A stretch of DNA of 64,000 nucleotides from Saccharomyces mikatae IFO 1815. Its lineage: Eukaryota; Ascomycota; Saccharomycetes; Saccharomycetales; Saccharomycetaceae. Where the stretch lies: assembly GCF_947241705.1 (NCBI RefSeq), contig NC_079267.1:372001-436000 (forward strand), read 5' to 3'. The position numbers were made by a program, and so were the translations under genes. Positions 46,946-55,954 of the stretch are shown one piece after another; positions within the stretch are counted from its first letter, which is position 1, and each line of letters begins with the position of its first letter. The notes below the pieces were generated by a model that was not told where the DNA came from, did not search any database, and saw only the letters and a program-made list of their open reading frames with translations.

Positions 46946-48409
46946 TTACAGAAAATTAATCATCTTGCAGTATTCTTTCGTCCCTGAAAACGCCTCGGCT
47001 TTGACAGCAATTAGGATAATTTTTCCCTTATTTATTCCCAACTTCCACATAGATTTCGATAAATGTAGTTTCAAGCCATGGACACAATTTAAAACTTTCA
47101 AATTAGTGCAATCTAAGACCCTCTCCTTACATTTGGAGTCGTTGACTAATGAGAAAATATTGCAGCATTTCGCGCCGTTAACCACCAAGTCACAAATGGA
47201 GACGCATGCTGGGATGATTAAATGAAATTCCATTTGCATTTGACTGTCACGAAGTTTGACTTTATATTCGGACAGATCAATTTTAATACCCGACGCTTCC
47301 AATAGAATTTCAGAGAATTTTCTTTCAAACGTTTCTGCAGCCTCTTTGGATAGGTCTACATGAACTGTTTTATCCTTTTTATTGAATATTATCTTGCACT
47401 GGTTAGAATGTAATTGGAAAATAAGCTCACGGGAAAATGTATCGATATAGGGTCTTTGGTATTTTACCATATTCCAGTGTCTTTCATGCTTGTCAATTGA
47501 CTGTCTTACCTTTTTAGTTGGTGGTCCGAAATCCTCATTGTTGTGCGACTCAGCTTCGGCTTTGGTACTTGCAGTTTGGGTTTTTTTCCCTGAATTTTCA
47601 TTGAGGTAACTAGCTACAGCTACAGATTGGTTTTCAGTATAAGGTGACGATAACGCTTCTATAGTTACACCATTTTTAGAAACATTGTTAAGAGCTATAC
47701 AGATTTCTTGACAATTGCTTAAGGGATTATAGGTGGTTTTTGACTTGACCAATTCTTGCTCTAGTCTGTTAAACTGGTAAAATCGACATTCTTTGATTAA
47801 TGATGCAGTTCTATTTTCAGATAATTCCAATTCGGCACCACCTAATAAAGATAATATATCTTGGAAAAATTCTGGGGATCTGGCAATATACGAAGGCGGT
47901 TGTAAAGGCGGGAAGTCCAACCTCTTATCCGACTCCCATCGCTCAATCTCTTTATAGTATGTACGAGAAATCATCTCGAAATAATTCTGCCGATTGCCTT
48001 CCTGACGAAACAATGACTTCGGCACTTTGAAAGGGACCCCTCCAACGTTGGTGAAGTAGTATTCGTATTCCTTGATGAGTTTGACTAGTCTTGGTAATTG
48101 GAAATATAACGCGTCCGTGAAAAGAGCAGAAAAGAGTATCTCGTTCTTAATTTCAGGAAAGTAACCTTGTAAATGCCTGTAGATCATGATAAATACGTCT
48201 TCAGATCTATCAACAAACAGAACGGTATCCTTATCATGCACATTGAAGAACTGGGTGAAAAAATTGGGTGCATCCGAATTTAGCGCAGCACCTGAAACCT
48301 CAAACAGCCTTTGGCCAATCCTAATCTTGTAAACATCATTATTAGGCAAAAGATCAGGCGTAGTTTCTAGCTGGTTTGCAAAAACTACAGTCTCGCTTTT
48401 TTGACCCAT
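46946..48409 (-). CDS. YLR108C homologue, BTB/POZ (T1-type) domain protein of unknown function
   Basis: 487 residues from the ATG at 48409 (MGQKSETVVF); the frame runs six more codons to a GTG. S. cerevisiae YLR108C is about 485 residues, is nuclear by localisation, and has a paralogue, YDR132C. An N-terminal BTB/T1-like domain is visible (YKIRIGQRLFEVSGAALNSD, then FFTQFFNVHD and DRSEDVFIMIYRHLQGYFPE). A KKVRQSIDKHERHW basic stretch could be a nuclear signal. The C-terminal 160 residues form a second conserved region (FHLIIPACVSICDLVVNGAK). No catalytic motif is seen and the function is unknown. Confidence 0.88.
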   Translation of the reverse strand: MGQKSETVVFANQLETTPDLLPNNDVYKIRIGQRLFEVSGAALNSDAPNFFTQFFNVHDKDTVLFVDRSEDVFIMIYRHLQGYFPEIKNEILFSALFTDALYFQLPRLVKLIKEYEYYFTNVGGVPFKVPKSLFRQEGNRQNYFEMISRTYYKEIERWESDKRLDFPPLQPPSYIARSPEFFQDILSLLGGAELELSENRTASLIKECRFYQFNRLEQELVKSKTTYNPLSNCQEICIALNNVSKNGVTIEALSSPYTENQSVAVASYLNENSGKKTQTASTKAEAESHNNEDFGPPTKKVRQSIDKHERHWNMVKYQRPYIDTFSRELIFQLHSNQCKIIFNKKDKTVHVDLSKEAAETFERKFSEILLEASGIKIDLSEYKVKLRDSQMQMEFHLIIPACVSICDLVVNGAKCCNIFSLVNDSKCKERVLDCTNLKVLNCVHGLKLHLSKSMWKLGINKGKIILIAVKAEAFSGTKEYCKMINFL

Positions 48410-48423
48410 CGTTTGATAAGTGT

Positions 48424-48441
48424 ACACTTACGTGTAAGTGT
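48424..48441. repeat. Short inverted repeat just upstream of the YLR108C homologue
   Basis: ACACTTA-CGTG-TAAGTGT: perfect 7-base arms around CGTG, ending 15 bases before the ATG on minus. The centre TTACGTGTAA resembles bZIP (Yap-type) sites. It could be an operator or, in RNA, a small leader hairpin. Confidence 0.5.
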
Positions 48442-48629
48442 ATGCGTGTGTTAAAGTACCTCTTGAATTTGTTTAGGCTTTTTGAGTGGTCATATCCGAC
48501 CGAATGCCGAGTCCAGAACGTATTATCATTTATAAACCTCGATACGTTACCCTTGAAATGTCTATTAGTAATCAAGAAAAGAACCCTAATCATTACCGTC
48601 CCCTGTGGGGCACTCGGAAAAACCGGGCT

Positions 48630-48637
48630 TGACGTCA
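48630..48637. promoter_or_regulatory. CRE (Sko1/ATF-CREB type site) in the AHP1 promoter
   Basis: TGACGTCA is a perfect CRE palindrome, 438 bp upstream of AHP1 in the 665-bp divergent YLR108C/AHP1 gap. Sko1, a repressor-activator controlled by the Hog1 kinase, binds this site, and AHP1 is a reported Sko1/HOG target in S. cerevisiae. STRE-like pentamers (CCCCT at 48849-48853, AGGGG at 48900-48904) lie closer to AHP1 and fit Msn2/4 control. No clear Yap1 TTACTAA is seen. Confidence 0.75.
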
Positions 48638-49074
48638 CTGAAAAAGATTTCGGCACATGCTCATGGGACCAAAGAAAATTAATCCGACATATGGAATATT
48701 TCCTTTCGTTAAAAGGTGGTAGTGGGCGCGGATTTTTTCTGATTTGTAATTATACGGGTAGCTCTGGCCAAAAAGGTTAGTATTTGGTGATGAAGTTGAA
48801 TATCATCATTTAATTTTCTTCTGTACCATTCTTTTTTCTTTTTCCACACCCCTTCCGGACGTTCTTTACGTATTGTTGAGAGGTTTAACTGAAAAATAAA
48901 GGGGTGGGGGATTAAGGACGGACGTAAAGGAAAAGAATAAACGAAACATTATATAAAGGAGTATAGTTTCCTATCTTCGGTATCAAGTATTCTTTTCAAA
49001 TGTTTCTCCAATGGTCCTTTCTAAACACTAGACATCATCGCAAACTACACTAGCACCAATCATAATAATAAAAA

Positions 49075-49605
49075 ATGTCCAACTTAGTTAACAAACAATT
49101 CCCAGCTGGCGACTACAAATTTCAATACATTGCTATCAGCCAAACTGATGCCGACAGCGAAGCCTGTAAGATGCCACAAACAGTTGAATGGTCCAAATTG
49201 ATTTCCGAAAACAAGAAGGTCATCATCACCGGTGCTCCAGCTGCTTTCTCCCCAACTTGTACCGTCAGCCATATCCCAGGTTACATCAACTACTTGGATG
49301 AATTGGTTAAGGAAAAAGAAGTTGACCAAGTTATCGTCGTTACTGTTGACAACCCATTTGCCAACCAAGCTTGGGCTAAGAGCTTAGGTGTTAAGGATAC
49401 TACACATATCAAGTTTGCCTCTGACCCAGGTTGTGCTTTCACCAAGTCCATTGGTTTCGAATTGGCCGTCGGTGACGGTGTTTTCTGGAGTGGTAGATGG
49501 GCCATGGTTGTTGAAAACGGTGTCGTTACTTACGCTGCTAAGGAAACCAACCCAGGTACCGATGTTACTGTTTCCTCTGTCGAAAGTGTTTTGGCTCATC
49601 TGTAA
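49075..49605 (+). CDS. AHP1: Ahp1, thiol peroxidase (atypical 2-Cys, Prx5 type)
   Basis: 176 residues, as in S. cerevisiae. This abundant cytosolic peroxiredoxin reduces alkyl hydroperoxides with thioredoxin. The peroxidatic Cys lies in PAAFSPTCTVSHIPGY (residue 62). Cys at about 32 (SEACKMP) is the resolving partner from the other subunit, and a third Cys is in ASDPGCAFTKS (about 120). The codon choice (GGT, GCT, AAG, TTG) is strongly biased as in highly expressed yeast genes. The leader carries AATAATAAAAA just before the ATG, a strong yeast start context. It converges on CCW12. Confidence 0.98.
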   Translation: MSNLVNKQFPAGDYKFQYIAISQTDADSEACKMPQTVEWSKLISENKKVIITGAPAAFSPTCTVSHIPGYINYLDELVKEKEVDQVIVVTVDNPFANQAWAKSLGVKDTTHIKFASDPGCAFTKSIGFELAVGDGVFWSGRWAMVVENGVVTYAAKETNPGTDVTVSSVESVLAHL

Positions 49606-50021
49606 ATGCTATATAATGGACAATAGAACCATGTTTATATAAAAAAATAAAATAAAAACGATTTATATTAAAATGTATGTTTACGAGGGGAACATTCCTG
49701 TTGTATTCGTCTTGCTTTCTTTGCGTTTCATGTTATGTTCTGATAAAGTGCGTGCTCCTGTCCCTGAGATTTCTGACGGGCGGACCGCTGCAGTGTAGTG
49801 TAAAGCAAATCCCGCAAACATCAAGGACCTGAAACAAGACAAAATATATGAGGTACCACATTACTCTTTGGCAGAAGTGTAACGAAGAAGAAGAATAATA
49901 AATGTTTAAAAAAAAAAGAAGAAATTAGAAATGAATTTCTACTAAATCCCAATTGTTATGTATTTGTTAAATGTTAAAAAAGTTTATAAATTTAAAATGT
50001 GTAAATAATAATAAACTAAGC
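49606..50021. other. Convergent AHP1/CCW12 3' region
   Basis: 416 bp between two stop codons. A/T-rich efficiency elements (TATATAA near 49635, A-rich tracts at 49640-49660 and 49905-49925) suit poly(A) site formation from both sides. No gene is seen. Confidence 0.5.
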
Positions 50022-50426
50022 TTACAACAACAAAGCAGCGGCACCAGCCAACAAAGCACCAGCAGCTGGCAAAGCCTTAGCGGCAGCACCAGTGTAAGAG
50101 GTGACAGAGTGGGTTGGAGCAGCAGAGGTGGTGTTCTTTGGAGCTTCAGTTGGCTTAACTGGAGCAGCAGTAGAAGTAGTACCGTTCTTTGGGGCTTCAG
50201 TGGTCAATGGACACCAGGTGGTGTATTGAGTGATAACGTCATCGACGGTGACGGTAGCAGTAGAAACCAAAGCTGGAGAGACAGTTTCAGAACAGACGTG
50301 GTCTTCACAAGAAGTGATGGTGACCAAGGTGGTGTGTTCTTCGCTGACGGTAGCAGTGGTAACGTTAGCAGCGGCAGAGGCGACAGCGGCGACAGCGGCG
50401 ATAGAAGCGACAGTAGAGAATTGCAT
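50022..50426 (-). CDS. CCW12: Ccw12, abundant GPI-anchored cell-wall mannoprotein
   Basis: 134 residues (133 in S. cerevisiae). It has an N-terminal signal peptide (MQFSTVASIAAVAAVASAAA), a mature Ser/Thr-rich segment with many NxT/S sites (NVTT, NGTT, NTTS), an internal near-duplication TEAPKNGTTSTAAP / TEAPKNTTSAAP, and a C-terminal hydrophobic GPI signal ending LLAGAAALLL. It is a major structural protein of the wall, concentrated at growing buds. Codon bias is extreme, fitting one of the most highly expressed yeast genes. A TATA box lies at 50554-50559 upstream, with a long 5' leader implied. Confidence 0.96.
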   Translation of the reverse strand: MQFSTVASIAAVAAVASAAANVTTATVSEEHTTLVTITSCEDHVCSETVSPALVSTATVTVDDVITQYTTWCPLTTEAPKNGTTSTAAPVKPTEAPKNTTSAAPTHSVTSYTGAAAKALPAAGALLAGAAALLL

Positions 50427-51924
50427 TATTGATATAGTGTTTAAGCGAATGACAGAAGATTAATTTCTTGGTTTTTTCAGAAAATAATTAGAAGATAAAA
50501 GTATTATAGAAACAATACAGAAGAGAGAGAAAGATTACCAAGCATGCCGGCTTTATATACTTGAACGGAGGCCAAAGAATGGAAAATTTTCTCTCATTCC
50601 TTTCTGCCGTTATGTTACAAACAAGACTCCCGCTATCGCAGCACTGCAACACGAATATTAAAATTGCTGAGTTATCGCTGATAGATATTGCGAAGATACC
50701 GGCGTAGATGGCCGCGAAATGGGGAATTCCAAAACAAACGGGTTTTTTTACTCCTGAGAAGAGTACTTGTGCGGAAAAATCCAGGGGCTTGCCACCCACG
50801 CTTCGAGGATTTGCTTTATTTAGTATTAATGGCGTTTTTCGTTTTTTCCCGCTTGCTCGAACTTGTGCGGAGGTTTGTGAGGGGGACGCGGCGAAGGTTT
50901 CCCAGAACGGAAACCCAACGCCAATAGCCCGTGCTGAAATCAGTTCTGGGCCTATGCGATTTTCCTTTTTGGTGCTCGCGCTGTGCTGGTTCAAAAACGC
51001 GGAGCTATATATAGCAGGGCATATCCGCACACCGCAGCATTAGTGAGGTGAGGGTGGCAGCAATCTAATTCCCCCATCGGGAAGTGGTGCTGCCTCTTTT
51101 GGACTAACTGTGGTGGTCATGGGTGGTGTGGAGCACGCTACCTGGAAGGTCCTTTTTTTGCATGTCTAGTTTTACATCCGGCGATAACGCAGGACCCGTG
51201 GCAGGTTCTAGACACAATCTTGGGTGAGAATGATGACGCCACCGTCTATAATTAGATCGCAGCAACGTGGCTGCTAATCTTTTTGCTTTCTTCTTTCTTA
51301 TTTTGGAAACGAAAGATGTGTGTTTTGTGGCAAAAGGGTCCGCATTATACCTCTTTACAACTGTGATTATCCTTTTTAGTCTTCCTTCACTACAGCACAA
51401 CGCATTAAGCTTGTTGTTTCCTTTGTTCTACTTTTTCGAAGCTAAGTAACACCGCGTTGAGTGAGACTTAGTATTTATGGACCGGAAAAAAATTTCACTA
51501 CATAAGGATAAAACGTTCGGTGAAGTCTTTGTTGGTCGGTGTAATTAATTAATTCAAGTAACCATTTTGATATACAAAAGCGTGGTAGGTAGGATTGGAG
51601 TGTCATCTTTTCTTGTTACCCTACCCGTTTTGGCGGCGTTATTATACGGGAGGATCTTCGAAGGGAAGAAAAGAAAAAAAAAAGAAAAAGCCAGCGAAAA
51701 GCAAATATTATCTACCGTCGACATAGTTATACTATCTTATACTAGCAATAGTGGTTACTCTCTTGTTCGTATAGTAGAAGAAAATTTTGCGATTACAATA
51801 GCAAAGTAACTAGTCTTTATCAAGAAACTTTATTTATTCTCTCTTTCTTCTATATTGTTAAATACTAGGCTCGAAAAAGGAACGAAAAGAAAAACAGGGA
51901 AAGCTACGATTATTATATATAATT
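50427..51924. promoter_or_regulatory. Long divergent CCW12/HOG1 upstream region
   Basis: 1.5 kb with no convincing protein gene. The first part holds the CCW12 promoter (TATATA at 50554-50559 and a GC-rich tract at about 50700-51000). S. cerevisiae annotation lists dubious frames (YLR111W, YLR112W) in this gap; here frames of 111 codons (50708-51043, plus) and 180 codons (50488-51030, minus) overlap each other and look accidental. A TATATATA at 51006-51013 on plus precedes a strong hairpin at 51056-51094, listed separately. The HOG1-proximal 500 bp is T-rich with no named site. Confidence 0.55.
51056..51094 (+). other. Strong nested hairpin downstream of a TATA box (possible RNA element)
   Basis: The outer stem GGCAGCA (51056-51062) pairs perfectly with TGCTGCC (51088-51094). 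Inside, TTCCC pairs with GGGAA around a CCATC loop (about 51069-51083). It begins 43 bases after TATATATA (51006-51013). This may be the start of an unannotated transcript or just promoter DNA; I cannot tell from one sequence. Confidence 0.4.
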
Positions 51925-53232
51925 ATGGCTACGAACGAGGAATTCATTAGGACGCAAATATTCGGTACGGTTTTCGAAATCACAAATAGATACAATGATT
52001 TGAACCCTGTTGGGATGGGGGCATTTGGGTTGGTTTGCTCAGCCACGGACACCTTAACGTCTCAACCAGTTGCTATTAAGAAAATCATGAAACCTTTTTC
52101 CACTGCTGTGCTAGCTAAAAGAACATACCGTGAACTAAAACTACTAAAACACCTAAGACACGAGAACTTGATTTGTCTACAGGATATATTTCTTTCTCCA
52201 TTGGAAGATATATATTTTGTCACGGAATTACAAGGCACAGATTTACATAGACTCTTGCAAACGAGACCCTTGGAAAAGCAATTCGTTCAGTATTTCCTAT
52301 ACCAGATTTTAAGGGGCCTCAAATACGTTCACTCTGCGGGTGTCATTCATAGAGATTTGAAACCAAGCAACATTCTAATCAATGAAAACTGTGATTTGAA
52401 GATTTGTGATTTTGGTCTAGCAAGAATCCAAGATCCTCAAATGACAGGTTATGTTTCCACTAGGTACTACAGGGCCCCTGAAATCATGTTAACGTGGCAA
52501 AAATATGATGTTGAGGTCGATATTTGGTCCGCTGGTTGTATCTTTGCCGAAATGATTGAAGGTAAGCCTCTATTCCCCGGGAAAGATCATGTTCACCAAT
52601 TTTCTATCATCACAGATTTGTTGGGATCGCCACCAAAGGACGTGATAAACACTATTTGTTCCGAAAACACTTTAAAATTTGTTACTTCGTTACCACATAG
52701 AGATCCAATTTCGTTTTCTGAAAGATTCAAAACAGTCGAACCCGATGCTGTAGATCTTTTAGAAAAAATGTTAGTTTTCGATCCTAAGAAGAGAATCACT
52801 GCGGCCGATGCTTTGGCACATCCTTACTTAGCTCCTTACCACGACCCTACAGATGAACCAGTAGCAGACGCCAAGTTTGATTGGCATTTCAATGACGCTG
52901 ATTTGCCTGTCGACACCTGGCGTGTTATGATGTATTCAGAAATCCTAGACTTTCACAAGATTGGTGGCAGTGATGGACAGATTGATATATCCGCCACATT
53001 CGATGATCAAGTAGCCGCAGCAACCGCAGCTGCGGCCCAGGCTCAAGCGCAGGCTCAAGCACAAGTTCAGTTAAACATGTCTGCACATTCGCATAATGGC
53101 GCTGGCACCACTGCAAATAATCGCTCAGATATTGTTGGTGGAAATAAAGTTGCCGATCATGTCGCCGCAAATGACACCATTACCGATTACGGCAACCAAG
53201 CCATTCAGTACGCTAATGAGTTCCAACAATAA
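51925..53232 (+). CDS. HOG1: Hog1, osmostress MAP kinase (p38 type)
   Basis: 435 residues, identical in length to S. cerevisiae Hog1. It is the final kinase of the high-osmolarity glycerol pathway: Pbs2 phosphorylates the TGY activation loop (Thr174, Tyr176 in [15 protein letters not shown]), and Hog1 then drives Sko1, Hot1, Msn2/4 and cytosolic targets. Visible motifs are GMGAFG (glycine loop), VAIKKI (Lys52), HRDLKPSN and DFGLAR. A common-docking acidic patch region and the Pbs2-binding segment follow the kinase core, and then an Ala/Gln-rich tail ([12 protein letters not shown]). A few residues differ from S. cerevisiae, for example Ala at position 2. Confidence 0.98.
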   Translation: MATNEEFIRTQIFGTVFEITNRYNDLNPVGMGAFGLVCSATDTLTSQPVAIKKIMKPFSTAVLAKRTYRELKLLKHLRHENLICLQDIFLSPLEDIYFVTELQGTDLHRLLQTRPLEKQFVQYFLYQILRGLKYVHSAGVIHRDLKPSNILINENCDLKICDFGLARIQDPQMTGYVSTRYYRAPEIMLTWQKYDVEVDIWSAGCIFAEMIEGKPLFPGKDHVHQFSIITDLLGSPPKDVINTICSENTLKFVTSLPHRDPISFSERFKTVEPDAVDLLEKMLVFDPKKRITAADALAHPYLAPYHDPTDEPVADAKFDWHFNDADLPVDTWRVMMYSEILDFHKIGGSDGQIDISATFDDQVAAATAAAAQAQAQAQAQVQLNMSAHSHNGAGTTANNRSDIVGGNKVADHVAANDTITDYGNQAIQYANEFQQ

Positions 53233-53759
53233 ACGTATTTTTGTAATGTCCTTAATCACTCATTCATGCTTCTTTTTCATGTTTTTCTTTTTCATGGTAC
53301 TCTTAAAAGTATTCACGTATATAGTTGTATAGAGGAAATAAAAAAAAAAGGAAAAATCAATCATAAAGTTGAATGGAAGCATATTCATGGATTAGAGGTA
53401 TTTCTGTCCTTTTTTGTTGTAGCCTCTTTGAAATTTGTTGCGAAACTGAAAGATAGGAAACTAAAATTGTTAAAAAGTCATTTTTTTAAGAAGCAATTGC
53501 CAATATTAATGAACAATATAAGATAATCATTGCTCATTAGTTAACATGGCTTTTAATAAAATTTGTTATTTTTGTATTGTATATATTCTAAGTCCGTTTT
53601 TTAGCTCTTAAATCAGGGTTCAATTTTAAAACAGAGATCAAAAATATAAAAAAAAGAAAATAAAGAAGAGTAGGTTAATAAAAAAAGGGGACAGCTGTTA
53701 AAAGGTGCCTTACCCAAACTAATTTATGCCACTTAGACACTGTGATAGTTTTTTGACAC
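53233..53759. other. HOG1 3' flank
   Basis: A/T-rich 3' region with an 86-codon Lys-rich frame at 53266-53526 that I regard as chance. AAAATATAAAA at 53641-53651 is a full match to the ARS core on minus. No gene is seen. Confidence 0.45.
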
Positions 53760-53996
53760 TTCCGTCTTTATTAGAGACAATGCTCCTTGGAAGATTGTAC
53801 TAGAAACTCCCCCAAGGACTTGGGAAACCTTGAAAGATATCATAGAAAACATTCCTGTCCTTGTTTTGTACATTGCCAATCATAAATCCTATTATACTAT
53901 CAATACCTATGCTTCCATTTTCAAGAAATCGGAGTCACTTTGAGTTTACCATTCTGTTCATATGGTTTATGTCATCTTTTACTACCGCTTAAAAAA
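53760..53996 (-). mobile_element. Old, diverged delta-type LTR remnant (fossil)
   Basis: Scattered but ordered resemblance to a delta LTR read on minus: a segment like ACTAGAAGTTCTCC, then ATCCTATTATACTATCAAT, then CTATGCTTCCA, then TGTCATCTTTTACTACCG. Both ends are indistinct. It is much more diverged than the copy that follows, so it is an older insertion. Limits are approximate. Confidence 0.55.
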
Positions 53997-54029
53997 TTAC
54001 TCGGACATAAATCCTAGTACCATGATATA

Positions 54030-54360
54030 TGAGATAATAGTGGAGTTTGATGTAATTGTTGAGATTCCATTTTTATAAGGCAATAATATTAGGTATATAG
54101 ATATACTAGAAGTTCTCCTCAGGGATTTAGGAATCCATAAAAGGGAATCTGCAATTCTACACAATTCTATAAACATTATTATCATCATTTTATATGTTGT
54201 TATTCATTTATCCTATTACATTATCAATCCTTGCGTTTCAGCTTCCACTAATTTAGATGACTATTTCTCATCATTTGCGTCATCTTCTAACACCGTATAT
54301 GATAATATACTAGTAACATAAATACTAGTTAGTAGATGATAGTTGATTTATATTACAACA
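54030..54360 (-). mobile_element. Solo delta LTR (Ty1/Ty2 family) with a perfect target duplication
   Basis: 331-bp delta LTR on minus; its 5' TGTTG end is at 54360 and its TCTCA-type 3' end near 54030. Most of the length matches the Ty1/Ty2 consensus closely (for example CTAGAAGTTCTCCT, TGCGTCATCTTCTAACACCG). It is flanked by the perfect 5-bp duplication ATATA (54025-54029 and 54361-54365). The internal Ty region is gone by LTR recombination. It is the best preserved and probably youngest LTR in this cluster, and reads away from the tRNA. Confidence 0.9.
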
Positions 54361-54697
54361 ATATACAAGTTGCAAAAGGCATTAGTTGGTTGTTGGTTCG
54401 GTAGTAGGAGATATATTATAATTTTTATTACTTTCTTGATGGAGCACAAAAAATTCTATGATGAATTCAATCCACATTCGGAAAAAAAAACCAACGTCTG
54501 GGCCATCTATCGTTTATAGGTAAGGCATTGGAACATCTATAGATCTTACGTGAGGTACATCCTCTCTATCTCGATTGGAAATCTCAGATTCGTTATTGAA
54601 TATGAAAAATAGAGCTGCACTTGTATTGGTGTAAAAAGTCACTGTCCATTAAGTTCAACTATAGACAAATAAGACCGTGACCGGTGTTACTTATAAG

Positions 54698-54931
54698 TGT
54701 TGGAGTAAGATCAACTTGCCACTAATCATCACTATAATATATCAATAGTATTATTACTCATGTTCCTAAAATAATGTTGTATAAGACGTTCAAAGATATC
54801 ACCAATTATGAAACCACTATAACAAAATTCAAGTTGGTTTCAAGTTCAATGAAAGCTGGAGCGAAAGAGTTGTTAGTATACTAGTAGTATGATTGCTAGT
54901 CGATAGACAATGGTTGGATCTTATTCCAACA
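54698..54931. mobile_element. Delta-like remnant pair with inverted ends
   Basis: The left end begins TGTTGGAGTAAGATCAAC and the right end, read on minus, begins TGTTGGAATAAGATCCAAC. The left part continues with plus-strand delta-like sequence (TATAAGACGTTCAAAGATATC compares with the copy at 55277). The right part resembles a minus-strand delta start (CTAGTAGTATGATTGCTAG). I read it as two partial, old delta pieces head to head, but a small non-autonomous element with terminal inverted repeats is an alternative. No flanking duplication was found. 54366-54697 and 54932-55276 hold A/T-rich DNA I cannot assign. Confidence 0.45.
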
Positions 54932-55276
54932 TACATATATATATACATATGATATCCAAGTCCATATTCAATTAATGGATCTTTAACTCAAATTGTACAC
55001 TAATTCCACAATTGCCATACATCCACCACCCCGAAACATCTATGCCATATACTATGTAATTACTTGGTAAATTCACTACTGTTAGAACAATTAATAATGG
55101 CAAGCTAATCCCGACAAAATGAGTCTAAAACACATATGAAAGAGGCTCAAAATGAAATAAACAAGGAGAATAACACGAGATGAAGAACTAATATATTTAG
55201 TTATTCTCTTGCTTTATATGTTGCCATTGAATGTTTATTTATTTTTTACATTAAATAATAAATTAATAGTTCCTTT

Positions 55277-55611
55277 CGTTGGAATGAAAATCAACTATCG
55301 TCTATCAACTAGTAGTCATACTACTGGTACATTATTATATACGGTGTTCGAAGATGACATCAGTTATGGGAAGCTGTCATAGAAATAAGTGGAAGCTGAA
55401 ATGCAAGAATTGATAATGTAATAGGATGAGGACTGACAACATAGAAAATGACAATAAAAGTGTTATGACAGGACTATGTAGAATTACGGATTTTATTCAT
55501 TGGATTTCTATATCCTCGAGGAGAACTTCTAGTATTTTCTATATACCAAATAATATTGCCTTTATCAACAATGGAATCCCAACAATTATCCCCAAACTCA
55601 CTCATATCTCA
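55277..55611 (+). mobile_element. Diverged solo delta-type LTR (fossil), plus strand
   Basis: 335 bp with delta landmarks in order: a GTTGGAAT start, ATCAACTATCGTCTA, TATACGGTGTTCGAAGATGAC, GTGGAAGCTGAAATGCAAG, ATCCTCGAGGAGAACTTCTAG, AATGGAATCCCAACAATTAT, ending ATCTCA at 55611. It is full length but clearly older than the copy at 54030-54360. The flanks show no matching 5-bp duplication. Its right end abuts a fragment of the family seen near SNR6. Confidence 0.83.
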
Positions 55612-55773
55612 GAAACATTGATGATAAGCTTTTGATGATAACTCATCTTCTTATATACTAAGTTCTGGTTAATTAATAAATCTTTATCTCATTACTACGG
55701 TAAATTCTATTATTAGAACTTGGCTACACCAATTTATACGAAGAACGTATAGTTGTATTCACTCATTCCAACA
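55612..55773. mobile_element. Partial LTR of the same family as those near SNR6 (fossil)
   Basis: This matches the later part of the 45684/45971 LTRs: ACATTGATGATAAG, then AACTCATCTTCTTATATACTAAG, then AATTCTATTATTAGAA, and an end CATTCCAACA at 55773. The start is missing where the delta LTR begins. It lies 96 bp upstream of the tRNA-Arg gene. It is a broken, old copy. Confidence 0.7.
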
Positions 55774-55869
55774 AAAACGTCCTGATGACAGAAATATAAT
55801 CTCAACAGTATTATAATTATTATGACACTCATTTACTTATCTTTATCTTAATAAAGATAACAAATCTTG

Positions 55870-55942
55870 TTCCTCGTGGCCCAATGGTCACGGCGTCTGG
55901 CTACGAACCAGAAGATTCCAGGTTCAAGTCCTGGCGGGGAAG
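55870..55942 (+). tRNA. tR(ACG)L: tRNA-Arg, anticodon ACG (read as ICG)
   Basis: 73-nt intronless tRNA gene matching yeast tRNA-Arg-ICG. The acceptor TTCCTCG pairs with CGGGGAA, and the discriminator is G. The anticodon stem TCTGG/CCAGA encloses loop CTACGAA, with anticodon ACG at 55903-55905. The internal A box is TGGCCCAATGG (55877-55887) and the B box GGTTCAAGTCC (55921-55931). It decodes CGU/CGC/CGA after A34-to-inosine editing. The gene name follows S. cerevisiae usage and synteny between HOG1 and AVL9. Several Ty LTRs lie upstream, as expected for a Pol III target. Confidence 0.97.
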
Positions 55943-55948
55943 ATTTTA

Positions 55949-55954
55949 TTTTTT
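55949..55954 (+). terminator. RNA polymerase III T-run terminator of tRNA-Arg
   Basis: A T6 run 7 bases after the tRNA (an earlier T4 lies at 55944-55947). Beyond it, 55955-56419 is the AVL9 3' flank, A/T-rich with nothing I can assign. Confidence 0.8.

Noticed and set aside
50488-51030. 180-codon minus-strand open frame upstream of CCW12
   Set aside because: It covers the CCW12 promoter, overlaps an opposite 111-codon frame, and has no recognisable domain or yeast-like codon bias.
50708-51043. 111-codon plus-strand frame starting at an ATG
   Set aside because: It probably corresponds to a dubious frame listed in S. cerevisiae in this gap; it lies in promoter DNA and shows no family features.
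53266-53526. 86-codon frame just after HOG1
   Set aside because: It overlaps the 3' UTR region, is Lys/Phe-rich and has no similarity that I recognise.
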